Assembly: GCA_023374045.1 (NCBI GenBank)
Contig: JAIOTZ010000140.1
Location: 1-64,000 of the forward strand
DNA from: Limonium bicolor
Taxonomy: Eukaryota; Streptophyta; Magnoliopsida; Caryophyllales; Plumbaginaceae
DNA: 64,000 nucleotides
Direction of reading: 5' to 3'
Below are positions 22,039 through 34,518 of the stretch, piece by piece. The position numbers were made by a program, and so were the translations under genes. Position 1 is the first letter of the stretch. Each line of letters opens with the position of its first letter. The notes below the pieces were generated by a model that was given only the letters and a program-made list of their open reading frames with translations, was not told where the DNA came from and did no database searches.

Positions 22039-22242
22039 CACTTTAGATACGGTTCGAACATAACCGTAATCTAAAGTCCTTTGGGGGCGCGCGCCAAAGA
22101 CTTTAGATGACGGTTATTGCCAAACCGTCATCTAAAGTGTCGACTTTACATTACGGTTATTTGTAAAACCGTGATCTAAAGTCCTTTGGTTCGGCGCGCC
22201 AAAGGACTTTAGATCACGTTTTAAATAACCGTAATGTAAAGT
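22039..22242. repeat. CACTA 3' subterminal motif array
   Basis: Eight alternating copies of the ACTTTAGATTACGGTT-type motif near 22040, 22063, 22101, 22124, 22144, 22167, 22206 and 22227, paired into hairpins. GGCGCGCC-like words lie in the loops, mirroring the 5' end. Further ACGGTTTTGGACCGTAATTA-type inverted words run to the right terminus. Confidence 0.85.
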
Positions 22243-22390
22243 CATGACACGCGGCCGGAAAAGGGACTTAATTACGGTTTTAAACCGTAATTAAAGAAAC
22301 GCCATCTTTATTGACGCCCGGTAGATACGGTCCAGAACCGTAATTATACACGGTTTTGGACCGTAATTAATGGGTCGCGTTCCACCAGTG

Positions 22391-25300
22391 CGTACATTTA
22401 ATCGGGTACATTTAAAACCCAGTGGGCCAGTATACAATGTCCCCCACAATCACCATCAATGAAAGACGTACATTATCAGGTAATTTTAAACCGGTGAGCG
22501 AGTATAAAACTTTCCCCCACAACCATATCATGACGTACATTTATAATTGGAAGACGATCTGATGCAGATACGACCTCCTAAACACACCATGCATGGCCAG
22601 AACTTCCTAGGCTCCTCGCTTCCCCGTTATCTCGATCGTGTTAGAAGTCTCAATGGCACAATCATCCTACTTCTAGGGTGATAAGTTGGAACATCACATT
22701 TCGGATGTCGACAATATATATTAAAGGGAAGTTAGTGAGAAAACTTGTGTACAAGTTCTCATTACGAAATATGCAAGTTCGTAATCCTCTTGTTATCGCA
22801 TATTATACCGTATGTGTGTTATTATATTTGCTCTAAGGTATAGTTAGTAATTCACAACAGATATAGGTCCAGTTAAATGCGGACAATGATACGAACACAT
22901 ACAACATATTGCATGTAATTATCTTGGTCATTATCACATACAACAGATAAACAAAAGCCGATGTAACCGGTAGCAAACAAGCTACAAGAATTCAACCGTT
23001 CACCGTAGACGGCACTGCCTAACCTCGGCTATCGTCCAGTCTATCACACTCCTATAATTCATTTAATCAAGTGGTTAATTATTAACCACTCCCGTATCGT
23101 TACGCATATTCGTAAAACATTCTCGTAATTTATGTTCATTATTTCACGTGAGTTATGAGATTAACTTCTAATCTTTGTTAATTCTACTATTTCATGACTA
23201 TGTTACACTTAAGGTATTATTTTTGTACCTTAATCCATGAAATCTTAGTATTCTTGAATTATAATCTTATATTATGCGAATACTACTTTATAAGATTTCT
23301 TTTGCATATTTAACCCAATTATATCTATATATATAGTTATATATATCCACCTTTACAATAATCTTGTTATCATTGTATGCTATTATAATCCTTGTCATTA
23401 TGTAGCATTAATATCTTTGTACAGTATATTACACTTGTGTTGCGTATATATGGTTGTAGGCTTTTATAATGCTATTATCACCATATATTATTATTCTCTC
23501 ATTATATGTACTCCTTATATTATATATAATATAATTCTTATATATGCATATACTACAACATGTGTGTTATATGCTTTCATTAATCTTAATGACATAACTT
23601 TGTATGTTCTTTTAACCCTCATGGTCACGCATAGCAGGTCTAATCTCCAAATACTTTTGTTTATTACAATATAACCTCAAATGAAATAATTTTTTACAAG
23701 TAAATTCCTTATGCTTGTATAACCTAGTTTTCATCCCTTACTTATTTATACCAAAATTTCACTTCTAATTTCTTCCAAATATCCAAACAGACCCTAAACT
23801 GTCTCCAATTTCATTTCCAGCCCATAACTTTCAGTGATTACATTACCACACTTATTTTTTATAATCTTACAATTTACCACAAATTACATTTAATCATATA
23901 GTTTTGTTTTTACTTTGGTAAACTCCAATTTCCTACTTATTTTCAACAATTACAAATAGACCACACTCAAATTTGGCCTCCACCTATACTTTCCATTATT
24001 TTGTTTTGACCCCATAACTTTTATAACTTACAATTGGTTGATAATTCTTATTTTAATCTATAGTTTTTAACTCCTTTATTTATTTAATTCTAAACTTACA
24101 CTTAAATTTATGAAAATGATAGAACAGACCCTCATGTAATTCGGCTTTGATTTATATTTTCCTTTAATTACAATTTACCCCAAACTTATAATCTTACATT
24201 TTATGTTATAGTTCACATTAATCCTAAGTTTCAATATTTAATCCCAACCTTTGGTCAACACTTGACCCATACCATATTTGACCTCTATTTCTCTTATGTA
24301 CCCAGAATTTATAGTATTTACGATTTGGCCACTAAATTTTCTAGAATTATAATTGACCCCAAAATTCCTTAACCTAATTCTCTTATTTCTAACCAAAACA
24401 ATCTTACTCTTTCAGCTTATTTATATCCCAACACCCTTATTTATTTATTTTATTTATATGTTACCACCTTTTAATTGTCTAAAGTTTATTAAATGATTAT
24501 ATAAACTTTTATAATTCGTTTAAGGTAATTTCTGTATTAAATTCATCAAAACTTTCTAACACGTAGATTATTTCTTAATTCCTCACAAATGTTTTATCCA
24601 CCAAAATATCCCATAAATTTTGGACATAGCACTAACTTTATAAAACTATGCTTTATAGCATTTTATGTTACAAAACCTTATAATATACAAGCATAAACAA
24701 GTGGTTGTTACATTAAACTTTAACATAAGCTTAAAATGCATAAAAATACATATAAACCACTATAGGTTTCCGACTTGACAATTTATACCCTAGAATTTTT
24801 CAAAAATTACATTTTAGCCGCAGAACTTATAAGCTTGTCATTTTTAATCCTTACTACTTAGCTAAATTAGCCAATGTTATAACACCATTTTATATTCATA
24901 TATAGGTCATTATGGACCATCTCACACTGTACTCTCACGGCTGCATTTATTTTATAACCCAAGGTTTCAAAAATTGCATTTTAGCCCCTTTAACTTAATA
25001 CCTTGTACATTTAAGTCCTTTAATTTATCCAAGTTTATAATTCAGTTTTATACACATTACTAGTTCAATATATGTCATTTTACACATAGGACTCTCATTA
25101 AAAACAGGTACTTAACTTAAACAAATTTTTTTAAAGCAAAAAATGTGTTCTAAAGTTAGAACTTTTACCTTATAGTTTCCAAGCCAACTTTGCTGCTTTT
25201 GTAACCCCCACTTTGGTCTCATTTTACAGATAGTGACACTAAGTTTTTGTACAAATTTAAGGTCTTAAACAAAGCTTAAACACCAGGTTTTTAGTTTAGT

Positions 25301-26638
25301 GATTTTACCCTCCTTAAGGTTGATTTCTCCACTTGTGTTCTCTTTGTTTTCCAAGCCAAGTTGGGGAGTTTGAAGGACTCCAATTTTCGGACATAAAACA
25401 AGGAAGAAAAGAGTTCAGGTGTTAGGGATTTATATACCTTGAATAAAAGCTAGAAGCTTAAAGCACAAAATAGAGCTTAAGTGTTGATTTTACCTAAGAT
25501 AGTCAAATTTTGATGATTTTCCCTCTCCAAATATAGGCCAACACTAGGAATGTATGAACAAATTTAGGGTCGTTGGTAGATCCGTGAGTTTAAAAGATTA
25601 TTTAAGCACAAAATGAGCTTATTTCAAGACTTTACCTTAGGTAGTTTTCCTCTTGATTTTTGGCCCTTCTTGAAGGTGGGTGAAGATCAAAGTTTATGAA
25701 ATGAGTGAAAAAAAATGAGTTAGAAGGGCTGGGATTTTTGGACCCATAAATGGAAGAAAGAAAGGTTAGAACCGTATAGCAATTTTTACCTTTGTTGTTG
25801 TTGAACTTAGTTTGCCCACTCCTTGCTATACTTGTGTCCGTTTTCCAGCCCTTTCAAAAGCAGATATTCGGCTATACCAAGAGGATAACAAGAATACTTA
25901 GTCTTGATGAAGAAAGAAGGAGATTGGAAGCAAAAATGAGTGTTTAAGAGCAAGAACACTTATGTTCTTCAACGGAGCTCAAAGGAAGAAGATGAAGGAG
26001 GAAGGAGGGACTTACCATCGGCTGGGAGAGAAGAGAGGGGGAGGCTGTTGATAGCATGGGCAAAGAGGGAGGAATGTGTGTGAAGGAGAGTAAGTAAGTA
26101 AAGGAGTTGAAGTTCCCAGTAGGAGAGTAGACTTTGGTGTGTTAGGAAGCTTCTTACATAAAAGCAAAAAACACTTTTGGAGGTCCTTCCTCTCTTACAA
26201 AACCGGCCACTATGCTTTTTTTTTTTGGGGGGGGGGGGGACTTGAAATTTTTGTGACTTAATATTATGACTTCATTGTTGTACACTTTTGGATTTGGATG
26301 TGTTAGGTTGTAACAGGTTGGTTTACCTGTCCTAAGGTGTATTCTTTGTGTTTCTGAGTGATTGGTATACTTTACTACTCATTGCATTTATATAAAGTAT
26401 ACCAAATCTTTCTCACATGATTTATGATCTTAATTTATGTATTAATGTATTATATGTTACATTAACTTTAGGAGTTGTTTCCTTTTTATAAATATTCCCT
26501 CTTTAGTCCATTATTCCATGTGGAGTTTAGTACCCATTTTGGACTATACATACTTGTTTTATATATGTATGTTTAGAGGTGATAAAAATTCCTTAATGAA
26601 TTAAGGTTCATTATTCTTAATTATTCCTTGATTAAATC
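22391..26638 (-). mobile_element. Minus-strand gypsy LTR, right part after the CACTA insertion
   Basis: Continues the LTR that starts at 11675; together they make about 5.1 kb. Its sequence near 22920-23040 matches, in reverse complement, the chromovirus 3 LTR near 58140-58250 (GTCTACGGTGAACGGT and neighbouring words), which supports assignment to a related LTR family. The rest is AT-rich without ORFs. A T11-G13 tract lies at 26216-26239. No LTR start (expected GGGGTATTTCA on this strand) is seen before 26638, so it is truncated by the next LTR. Confidence 0.65.
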
Positions 26639-27699
26639 TGTAATACCCCAACTTAACGTCTTCTACTGTCATCCAATCGCCATACTTAAACAAACAAAAT
26701 CACAACGGTAAAGGTTATTGAATCTAACGGTGTTACCATCCTCACTCGCCCTTGCGAGTGGTGACACATCCAACTTAAACAATCACAATATGAAATATTT
26801 TCCCGCAATGACAATAAGAGATAGGTCTAACTTCCCATTCCAATCCAAAACACAATCCTAGTGAACATTCTAATATTCAAACACTTATACAACATCCTTA
26901 CAATACAATTATATTACAATAACATAATCTTAAATCGACGACTATCTACCCGTTGCATCCCGCACTCTGTCGACACCGGAAGTTGCATACCTGTAAATGT
27001 TATTTGTGGCAGGAATCAGCTCCTGCTGAGTATGCTACTACATGACTATCATGTCCCCTTAGACCCCTAGTTAATTGGTCGAGAGCATGCAGTTCATTTT
27101 TCATGCAATGCCATTTTAAATATTAAAACTGTAAACAATAATATATTGCAGTAACTTCAAATAACAATCAAGCCCCCGGCTTTACTCACCATACACCAAT
27201 AAAACAGCCAATACATAATTGCACATATGAGTATAGTAACTCAACTCAATCAATTCACAGATATATCACATAAATCATGTTGTTCACATAACATACAACA
27301 GTATAATATAAGCATATTAAACAACGAGCAAGATAGTACGAGAGTTATAAACGTTCGATTTATTCTCGTCTTGGCCTTAAGGCCCCAAATGATTCTCACC
27401 AAGAGTACGAGCTATCTAGTTGTTCGTATATTGTTTAGTCTCATGCCTATGACAACGTCTCGTTAAACCGACGCACCTCTAACCATACCCCTATTTGAGG
27501 TGGGTCACCCACGGCAGTAGCCACCTCCAACGGTAGAGTCTCGACCGATAAACCATCTTAGTTCGTTGGAATTTTTCTTGATACTTACGAACCTGTACGT
27601 GGACATCCTAGTATCGTTTTTATGATCACAACGCGCACCCAGAGCCACATCCTCTTGGATATATCCATGCCATCGCTATACATTTTTCAGAACACTAAT
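26639..27699 (-). mobile_element. Partial gypsy LTR, minus orientation
   Basis: Begins TGTAATACCCCAAC and shares GGTGTTACC, GAGCATGCAGTT and other ordered words with the other minus-strand LTRs. It is cut at 27699 by the 5' LTR of chromovirus 1. No coding sequence is visible. Confidence 0.6.
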
Positions 27700-29894
27700 T
27701 GTTATAACCCAAGATTTGGTTATAATTTTATTTCGTTACTATGGTTCATTAAGATGGTCTATTCTGAATTTAGGACACAGAAGTCTTTATTAGAGAAGCC
27801 GGGGACGAGGAGGTCTTTTCCCATCCGTTCTTTTTATGGTGAGTTAACCTCATATTAAATTCCTTAACCTATTTTATTCCATATTCTTAATTCACCTATT
27901 TTCTAAACACGTTCTCACGATCGTTTACGCTCCTCTTCTCTCAGTTGGAAACCCTCAACCCTTCTCTTCTCTCTCTCAAAACCTCGTTCTGTTCAATCCC
28001 TTCTAGTTTGGCTGTTTGTGGTTCTTCATCGATTCTCGCTGAAGATTGTGTGCTGTGGCGGAATCAGGTTCTGAGTAAGGTAATCCCCGTTGTTCAATCT
28101 TCGATTCTGAATTTGGGAAGTTCTTCTTGTCTGAATCCTTCTCTACAATCTGATTAGGAATCCGATTGTGTTCCGTTGCCCCGTCAATTTCTTCTACTGT
28201 TGACGTGCTCTGCAATCTGTAGACCGATTCAGGTGAGGGGTTCAATCCTGTTCTTCGTTTCAGTTTCAGCATTGGTGTTGTTATCAGTTTCTGATGGGTG
28301 TTCTTCTGCGTGTTATGAGAATTCAGTGGCTGTTTGGTTTGCATTTCGGGTCTGCGTTACTGCTGTGTCGGGGTTGGATCGTCTGCTATTCGGATTCAGA
28401 AACTTCTCTGCTGTAATTGAGGTAGGTGGCTTATGGATTCGACTTGTGTGTTCGACCTTGGGGAGTTTCATTCCGGTTCTGAGTTTAGATGTGTTTTGTC
28501 TTGCAATTGTGGTTGCGATTTGTCTGTTTGATGGTGTTTTAATGCTTACAAACCCCCAAGGTTGTTTTCTGAAAACCTATATTGTTTTGACAGTGTTTTG
28601 ATGCTTCTGTTCTGTGTGAAAATCGCCTCTGTTTCTGTATTTTTCGGCATGTCCGAACTTCTGTCCGACCGTTGAAGTTCGGACATGCCCTTCTGCGCTT
28701 AAACTTTCTGAAGTTTTCGCTGTGTCCGAACTTCTGTCCGAGCTTTGAAGTTCGGACACAGCCTTCTGCATTCTCTGATTTCGGCTTCGACTTGTGTCCG
28801 AACATTGATGTCCGGACACAAGCTCGGACTCTCCACGTTCTGTTTTCCGAAGAATGTCCGAACATCCGTCCGAACTTGGATGTTCGGACACCTTGACTCT
28901 CCATCTGTTTTAAGGTTCGACTTGTGTCCGAACTTTGAAGTCCGGACACAAGTTCGGACATCTGTCTGGTTTTGCCTTCTGAGTCTCGACTTGTGTCCGA
29001 ACATTGATGTCCGGACACAAGTTCGGACAGGCTACTGTTTTGACCATAACTTGCTCGTTTGAGCTCCGTTTTGACTTCTGTTTGCGGGGTTGGATTCCCC
29101 TTCTGATTTCCAAGCTATCTATGGGCTTTCTGGTGCCTTTGGTGCACATGTGCTTATCTGTATTTAAGCTTCTGTTTTGGGACCTAGTTATCTCTGTGTC
29201 TGAGCCTTTGGATGGCTGGTTACGCTGTCTCGTAGCGCGCTATGTAGGATCCTTCTGTTCACGGGTGATGTTCCCCGTTCTGTTCACGGGTGTTTACACC
29301 TGTTCTGTTACGAGTGAGGTTTCCTCGTTCTGTTCACGAGCTGGTTGCTCGTTCTGTCTGTATGCTGTGATCACTAGTGTCCCACTCTGTTTTCTGCTTC
29401 TGTCAGCTTCTGCTCCGTTTAGTCCTTTAATGATTGGACTTCTGTTTCTGATTTCTGATATTTGTGGGCTCTTTGACTCTTCTGATTTGATAACATTCTG
29501 TAAATGTTTTGAGCATGCTGGTTGATGAAGTTGGTCATCTACTGGGCATAGTTGTGTGCTCATTCCCCTACTTCTAACGCTTTTGCAGATTGATTAGCGA
29601 GGATCGTCTCCCCTCAGCTTCTGGAGTTTAGCTGCTTTGTTTAGCTTCTTTTGAGACTTTGTATTTGGATTGAGCCTTTGGGCCTTTTGTTAGCTTCCGT
29701 TTCTGTTAAACGTTTGGTGGGTTCTGTAAACCTTTTGAGGTGTTAAACTTCATTGTGGTTATACTTGTTCAAGTATTCGTTTGGGCCTTATTTGATTATC
29801 TGTTTAATTCTGTTCATTAGAGCCTTGCGTTATTATGTAATAATACGCGGCGTGTAATACCCCTAACTCCTAGGCCAGTGTTGGGGGTGTTACA
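27700..29894 (+). repeat. Chromovirus 1, 5' LTR
   Basis: 2195 bp, TG...CA. The U3 part diverges strongly from the 3' LTR, whereas about 28640-29600 is nearly identical to 35440-36400. The six-hairpin array at 28647-29030 lies in the conserved part. A short hairpin GCGTTATTATGTAATAATACGC precedes the LTR end. Confidence 0.9.
28647..29030. repeat. Array of six TGTCCGAAC hairpins in the 5' LTR
   Basis: Six imperfect palindromes of 32-44 bp built on TGTCCGAAC ... GTTCGGACA. The flanking stem bases differ between units but pair within each unit (GCATG/CATGC, GCTGTG/CACAGC, CTTGTG/CACAAG), so base pairing is preserved while sequence changes. Confidence 0.85.
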
Positions 29895-29899
29895 TTTAG

Positions 29900-29911
29900 T
29901 GGTATCAGAGC
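29900..29911 (+). promoter_or_regulatory. Primer binding site, initiator-Met tRNA
   Basis: TGGTATCAGAGC starts five bases after the 5' LTR end and is complementary to the 3' end of plant initiator-Met tRNA, the usual primer of plant gypsy elements. Confidence 0.92.
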
Positions 29912-30007
29912 TCTGGGTTCTAATCTGCTGGGATTTTAAGTTAGCCAGTCAGTCAGAAATGTCAGTGTTAGTGTCGGAGTCTAACTGCTTGCTGTTGGAC
30001 TTTCAGA

Positions 30008-30990
30008 ATGCCGCCAAGGAGAGCGAATAACCCTCCAGGGAATGTTGCTGATGCTGTTCAGCAATTCATGACGCAGCTCATGCAGACCATGGCTGCAGGG
30101 GGCGGTCCAGCTGGAGGAGGACCAGCTGGCGGAGCAGGCCCGGCTGGGGCAGATGGAGGGAGGAATGTGAAGGCGCTTCAGGAGTTCATGAAGCTGAAGC
30201 CGCCATCGTTCGATGGGGCAGGAGATCCCCAGGAGGCCAGCCACTGGTTGTCAGAGGTGGAGGATTTACTTCGGGTGATGGGCTCTGAGGAGGAGCAGAA
30301 GGTCGACTTCGCCACCTTTCTGTTCAAGGCCGAAGCCAAGGAGTGGTGGAGGTCAGTGATGGGGAAGTTCCCACAGCCTTGGACGTGGGAGCAGTTCACT
30401 GGGGAGTTCAACAAACAGTTCTACCCCGACGTCTACAAGGATCAGCGCATCCTGGAGTATAACCGGCTACGCCAGGGCCGGGACATGAGCGTTGAGGAGT
30501 ACGTCCGCAATTATCAGCCTGTCTAAGTTTGCACCTGAGCCTGACGAGCATAGGAAGGCCAGGAAGTTTGAGAGTGGCCTGAGGCCGGACATCCGATCTG
30601 CTGTGACGCCGCTGCGTCACAAGACCTTCAGGGACGTTGCTGATGTCGCCCTGCTGGTAGAGGCCGACTTGAGAGGTCGCCAGTCTGGAGGGAAGGACCA
30701 GAAGAGGAAGCAGAGGTCCGATGACAGTGATAGGAGGGATCAGTCTGCTTCTCAGAAGAAGCAGTCTACTGGAGACCGCTCTGGGGACCGTTCGCGAGAC
30801 AGAGGTGGTTCGTCTTCATCAGCTCCCGCTCCGAAGTGCCAGGTCTGTGGCAAGTTTCACAGAGGTCAGGACTGCTACAGGAAGTCTGGAGCCTGCTTCA
30901 AGTGTGGATCCATGGGCATAGGATTGCTGATTGCCCTCAGGCTGAGAGGAGCAGAGGTAGCTCTGGAGGTGGAGCTGGAGGATCTACATC
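30008..30990 (+). pseudogene. Chromovirus 1 gag (capsid and nucleocapsid), frameshifted
   Basis: Starts with MPPRRANNPPG and a Gly/Pro/Ala-rich stretch. The retrotransposon gag domain follows (FKAEAKEWWRSVMGKF, TWEQFTGEFNKQFYPD), a basic linker, and two knuckles, [13 protein letters not shown] and CFKCG..GHRIADC. One frame change near 30515 and one contraction within the second knuckle (30914-30920) interrupt the frame. Gag forms the particle that packages the RNA. Confidence 0.85.
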
Positions 30991-33900
30991 TGGGTCTAGA
31001 GATCGAGACCGGGCTGAGCAGAAGAAGCCCCAGGGCCAGGCCAGAGTGTACGCGATGGCTGGAGAGAGAGACCGATCGACTGACAGAGTTGTCACAGGTA
31101 TTCTCCAGCTGTCATCTCGTTCTGTTTTCTGTTTGTTTGACTCTGGAGCCACCCACTCTTTTATTGCTGCTGAGTTAGTGGGTGAGCTCGGTTTGCCTGT
31201 TATGCCTCTGGGTGTTGAGTTATGTGTGCATAGTCCATTAGTTAGGGACTCTTCTATGCTGTTGAATTCTGTTTGCAAAGATAGTCCTGTGTTAGTCAGA
31301 GATAGGACTCTGTGTGCTAACCTCATCCCGATGGAGATGACTTCTTTTGATGTGATTCTGGGCATGGATTGGCTTGCTGCGCACCATGCCCATATTGATT
31401 GTGCTGCTTCGAGAGTCACTTTTGAGGAGCCGGGTCAGCCCCGTCTAGTTGTAGCAGGGAATGGACTCCCGTGCTCGCCGCCAGTCATATCTGCGATGCA
31501 GGCGTTCCGTTTTCTGAGGAAGGGATGCCAGGGATATCTGTGCTACATCCCTGAGGTTCGCAAGGATGCGAAGTTGGAGGAGATTCCAGTGGTCAGAGAC
31601 TTCCCAGATGTGTTCCAGGACGACGTGCCTGGGCTTCCCCCTGTCAGAGAGGTGGAGTTCTCGATCGAGCTCGCACCTGAGACTCAGCCGATTTCGAAGG
31701 CCCCATACCGGATGGCGCCTGCTGAGCTCAAGGAGTTGAAGGTCCAGTTGCAGGAGCTGTTGGATAAGGGCTTCATTCGCCCGAGTGTGTCGCCTTGGGG
31801 AGCGCCAGTGCTATTTGTAAAGAAGAAGGACGGTAGTATGCGGTTGTGCATTGACTACAGGGAGCTCAACAAGGTTACCATTAAGAATAGGTATCCTCTC
31901 CCGCGCATAGACGACTTGTTCGACCAGTTAGCAGGAGCTAAGGTGTTTTCGAAGATCGATCTGAGGTCGGGATATCATCAGCTGAGGATTAAGGCAGATG
32001 ACGTGCCTAAGTCCGCTTTCAGGACTCGTTATGGACACTACGAGTTCCTAGTGATGCCATTCGGGTTGACGAATGCGCCGTCAGTATTTATGGATATGAT
32101 GAACAGAGTCTTCAAGCCGTTTTTGGACCAGTTCGTTGTAGTTTTCATCGATGACATCTTGGTGTATTCCAAGAGTGCTGAGGAGCACGAGGAGCATTTG
32201 AGGACCGTTCTCCAGACTCTGAGGGAGAACGAGTTGTATGCGAAGCTGAAGAAGTGCGAATTCTGGCTAGATCAGGTGGTATTCTTGGGACATGTGGTCT
32301 CCAAGGATGGTATCTCCGTGGACCCGGAGAAGATTCGAGCTATTACTGAGTGGGCCAGGCCTACTAATGTCGGAGATATTCGTAGCTTCCTTGGACTAGC
32401 GGGCTACTATCGTAAGTTTGTGGAGGGCTTCTCCAAGTTGGTGATTCCGTTGACTCGTCTGCTGCAGAAGGATGTGAAGTTCGAGTGGAGCGATGCCTGT
32501 GAGCAGTGTTTTCTGGAGCTGAAGAAGAGGTTGACTACTGCGCCGATCTTGACTCTTCCGGAGGGGACCGAGGGTCTTGAGGTTTTCTGTGATGCGTCCC
32601 ATAGGGGACTTGGATGTGTTCTGATGCAGCAGGGGAAGGTAGTTGCATATGGCTCTCGTCAGCTTAAGCCATATGAGAAGAACTATCCGACCCACGATCT
32701 GGAGCTGGCTGCGGTGGTCTTTGCGTTGAAGATTTGGAGGCACTACTTGTATGGGGCAGCGTGCAAGGTGTATACGGACCATAAGAGCCTCAAGTATCTG
32801 TTCACTCAGAAGGAGTTGAACTTGAGGCAGAGGAGATGGCTGGAGTTGTTGCACGATTATGATTTAGAGATCCTCTACCATCCGGGTAGGGCGAATGTGG
32901 TTGTGATGCGCTCAGTAGGAGGGGTCCGTCTGGGACTGTTTGTGCCTTGTCCGGTGTGGAGAGGTCTGCTCAGGAGTTGCAGCGCATGGGTATCTGGGTT
33001 GTCCGTCCAGAGAGGTCTGGGATGTTAGCAGCACTGCAGGTTCAGCCTACCTTGATCGACCGGATCAAGGCCAGTCAGGAGCTTGATGTCAGTCTGTGTA
33101 AGATCAGAGAGAGTTGGTCTGCTGGTCAGGAGTCCGAGTTCCGGGTTGCAGGGATGGCTGCCTGAGGTTCAGAGGCCGTGTTTGTGTGCCGGCAGACGAT
33201 GCGTTGAGGCGTGAGATCATGCAGGAGGCCCATGGAGCTCCTTACTCGGTACACCCAGGAGGGGTGAAGATGTACCGGGATCTGCGGGAGACTTTCTGGT
33301 GGAGCAATATGAAGAGGGACATCTCCGACTTTGTATCCAGATGTAGGACCTGTCAGCAGGTCAAGCCGAGCATCAGAGACCAGCTGGTTTGCTTCAGCCT
33401 CTTCCCGTTCCGGAGTGGAAGTGGGAGAGCGTCGGATGGATTTTGTCATGGGACTGCCGAAGACTCCGAGGGGTTTCGATGCAGTTTGGGTCATTGTGGA
33501 CCGGCTCACGAAGAGCGCTCACTTCCTACCTGTCAGGAAGACTTTCAGTTTGCACCGCTTAGCCAGTTGTACATTGATGAGATAGTACGTCTGCATGGGG
33601 TTCCGGCTTCGATTGTGTCTGACAGAGATCCGAGGTTGTGTCCAGTTCTGGCAGAGTTTGCATCAGGCTTTGGGGACGAAGTTGTCTTTCAGTTCAGCTT
33701 ATCATCCTCAGTCAGACGGGCAGACAGAGAGGACGAATCAGGTCCTAGAGGACATGCTCAGGGCATGTGCTCGACTTTGGGGGCAGCTGGGATCAGCACG
33801 TGGCACTGATAGAGTTCGCGTACAATAATAGTTTCAGACCAGTATCGGGATGGCTCCGTTTGAGGCCTTGTATGGCAGGAGGTGCAGATCACCCATCTGT

Positions 33901-34473
33901 TGGGATGATCTGAAGGAGAGAGCGGTGATTGGTCCAGACTTGGTTCAGGATGCTGTGGGCAAAATTCAGTCTATCAGAGAGCGTCTGCTTGTGGCTCAGA
34001 GTCGTCAGAAGAGCTACGCCGATCAGAGGAGACGACCTCTAGAGTTTGAGGTGGGCGATCATGTGTATCTGAAGGTTTCTCCTGTGCGAGGAGTCGTTCG
34101 TTTTGGGAAGAGAGGCAAGCTTAGCCCTCGTTTTGTGGGTCCTTTTGAGATCCTAGAGAGGATCGGACCGGTTGCCTATCGTTTGGCTCTGCCTCCGTCT
34201 TTAGCAGCAGTGCACAGTGTTTTCCATGTTTCGATGCTGAGGAAGTATATTCCGGACCCATCTCATGTGATCGACTTCAGTCCGCTTCAGTTGAGGGAGG
34301 ACTTCACGTTTGAGGCAGTTCCTTCGAGGATCCTAGCTCGGGACGTCCGTAAGCTCAGAAGTAAGACCATGCCCTTGGTGAAGGTGCAGTGGTCGGGTCA
34401 GTCAGAGGAAGAGGCGACCTGGGAGGTTGAAAGCGAAGTCCGTTCTAAGTTTCCCGCCCTTTTTGAGCAGTAG
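30990..34473 (+). pseudogene. Chromovirus 1 pol: protease, RT, RNase H, integrase, chromodomain
   Basis: The protease has [11 protein letters not shown] and [12 protein letters not shown] has [23 protein letters not shown] and the catalytic [11 protein letters not shown]. RNase H has [31 protein letters not shown] and [11 protein letters not shown]. One frame stays open from the second knuckle through RNase H (to 33028). The integrase is broken into at least seven frame segments: HHCC near 33230-33360, DRLTKSAHFL near 33500, [11 protein letters not shown] near 33700. The last segment (33850-34473) is open and ends in a chromodomain (VKVQWSGQSEEEATWE). Nearly all breaks are loss of one base from a run of two to four. 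The chromodomain type fits the Tekay/Del lineage. Confidence 0.88.
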
Positions 34474-34499
34474 GTATGTTTTAATTTCGAGGACGAAAT

Positions 34500-34518
34500 T
34501 CTTTTAAGGGGGAGGTGA
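34500..34518 (+). promoter_or_regulatory. Polypurine tract of chromovirus 1
   Basis: TTAAGGGGGAGGTGA directly precedes the 3' LTR start and follows the conserved CGAGGACGAAATTC tail of chromovirus pol. It primes plus-strand DNA synthesis. Confidence 0.85.

Larger units (their letters stand above)
12579..22390 (+). mobile_element. Complete CACTA (En/Spm-type) DNA transposon, 9.8 kb
   Basis: The left end reads CACTGGTGGAACGGAAGCC and the right end is its inverse (GGGTCGCGTTCCACCAGTG), 13 bp perfect and then diverging. A 3-bp duplication, CGT, flanks both ends (12576-12578 and 22391-22393), as expected for CACTA. Both subterminal regions carry eight alternating copies of an ACTTTAGATTACGGTT-type motif. 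Inside are a TNP2-type transposase gene and a second multi-exon gene ending in a Ulp1-type protease. The element is inserted in a minus-strand gypsy LTR. Confidence 0.95.

Noticed and set aside
28647..29030. CRISPR-like regularly spaced repeats
   Set aside because: Units are palindromes of varying length in a plant LTR, spacers are irregular, and no cas genes exist. This is a structural repeat of a retrotransposon.
28539..29149. Several overlapping minus- and plus-strand ORFs with repeated Cys-Pro-Asn ... Val-Arg-Thr words (also at 35338-35814)
   Set aside because: They are translations of the LTR hairpin array. Similar words appear on both strands and in several frames, as expected for palindromic DNA and not for a protein.
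29900..29911. tRNA-like sequence
   Set aside because: TGGTATCAGAGC here, at 59372 and in complement at 51620 is only the short primer binding site next to an LTR. No cloverleaf follows.
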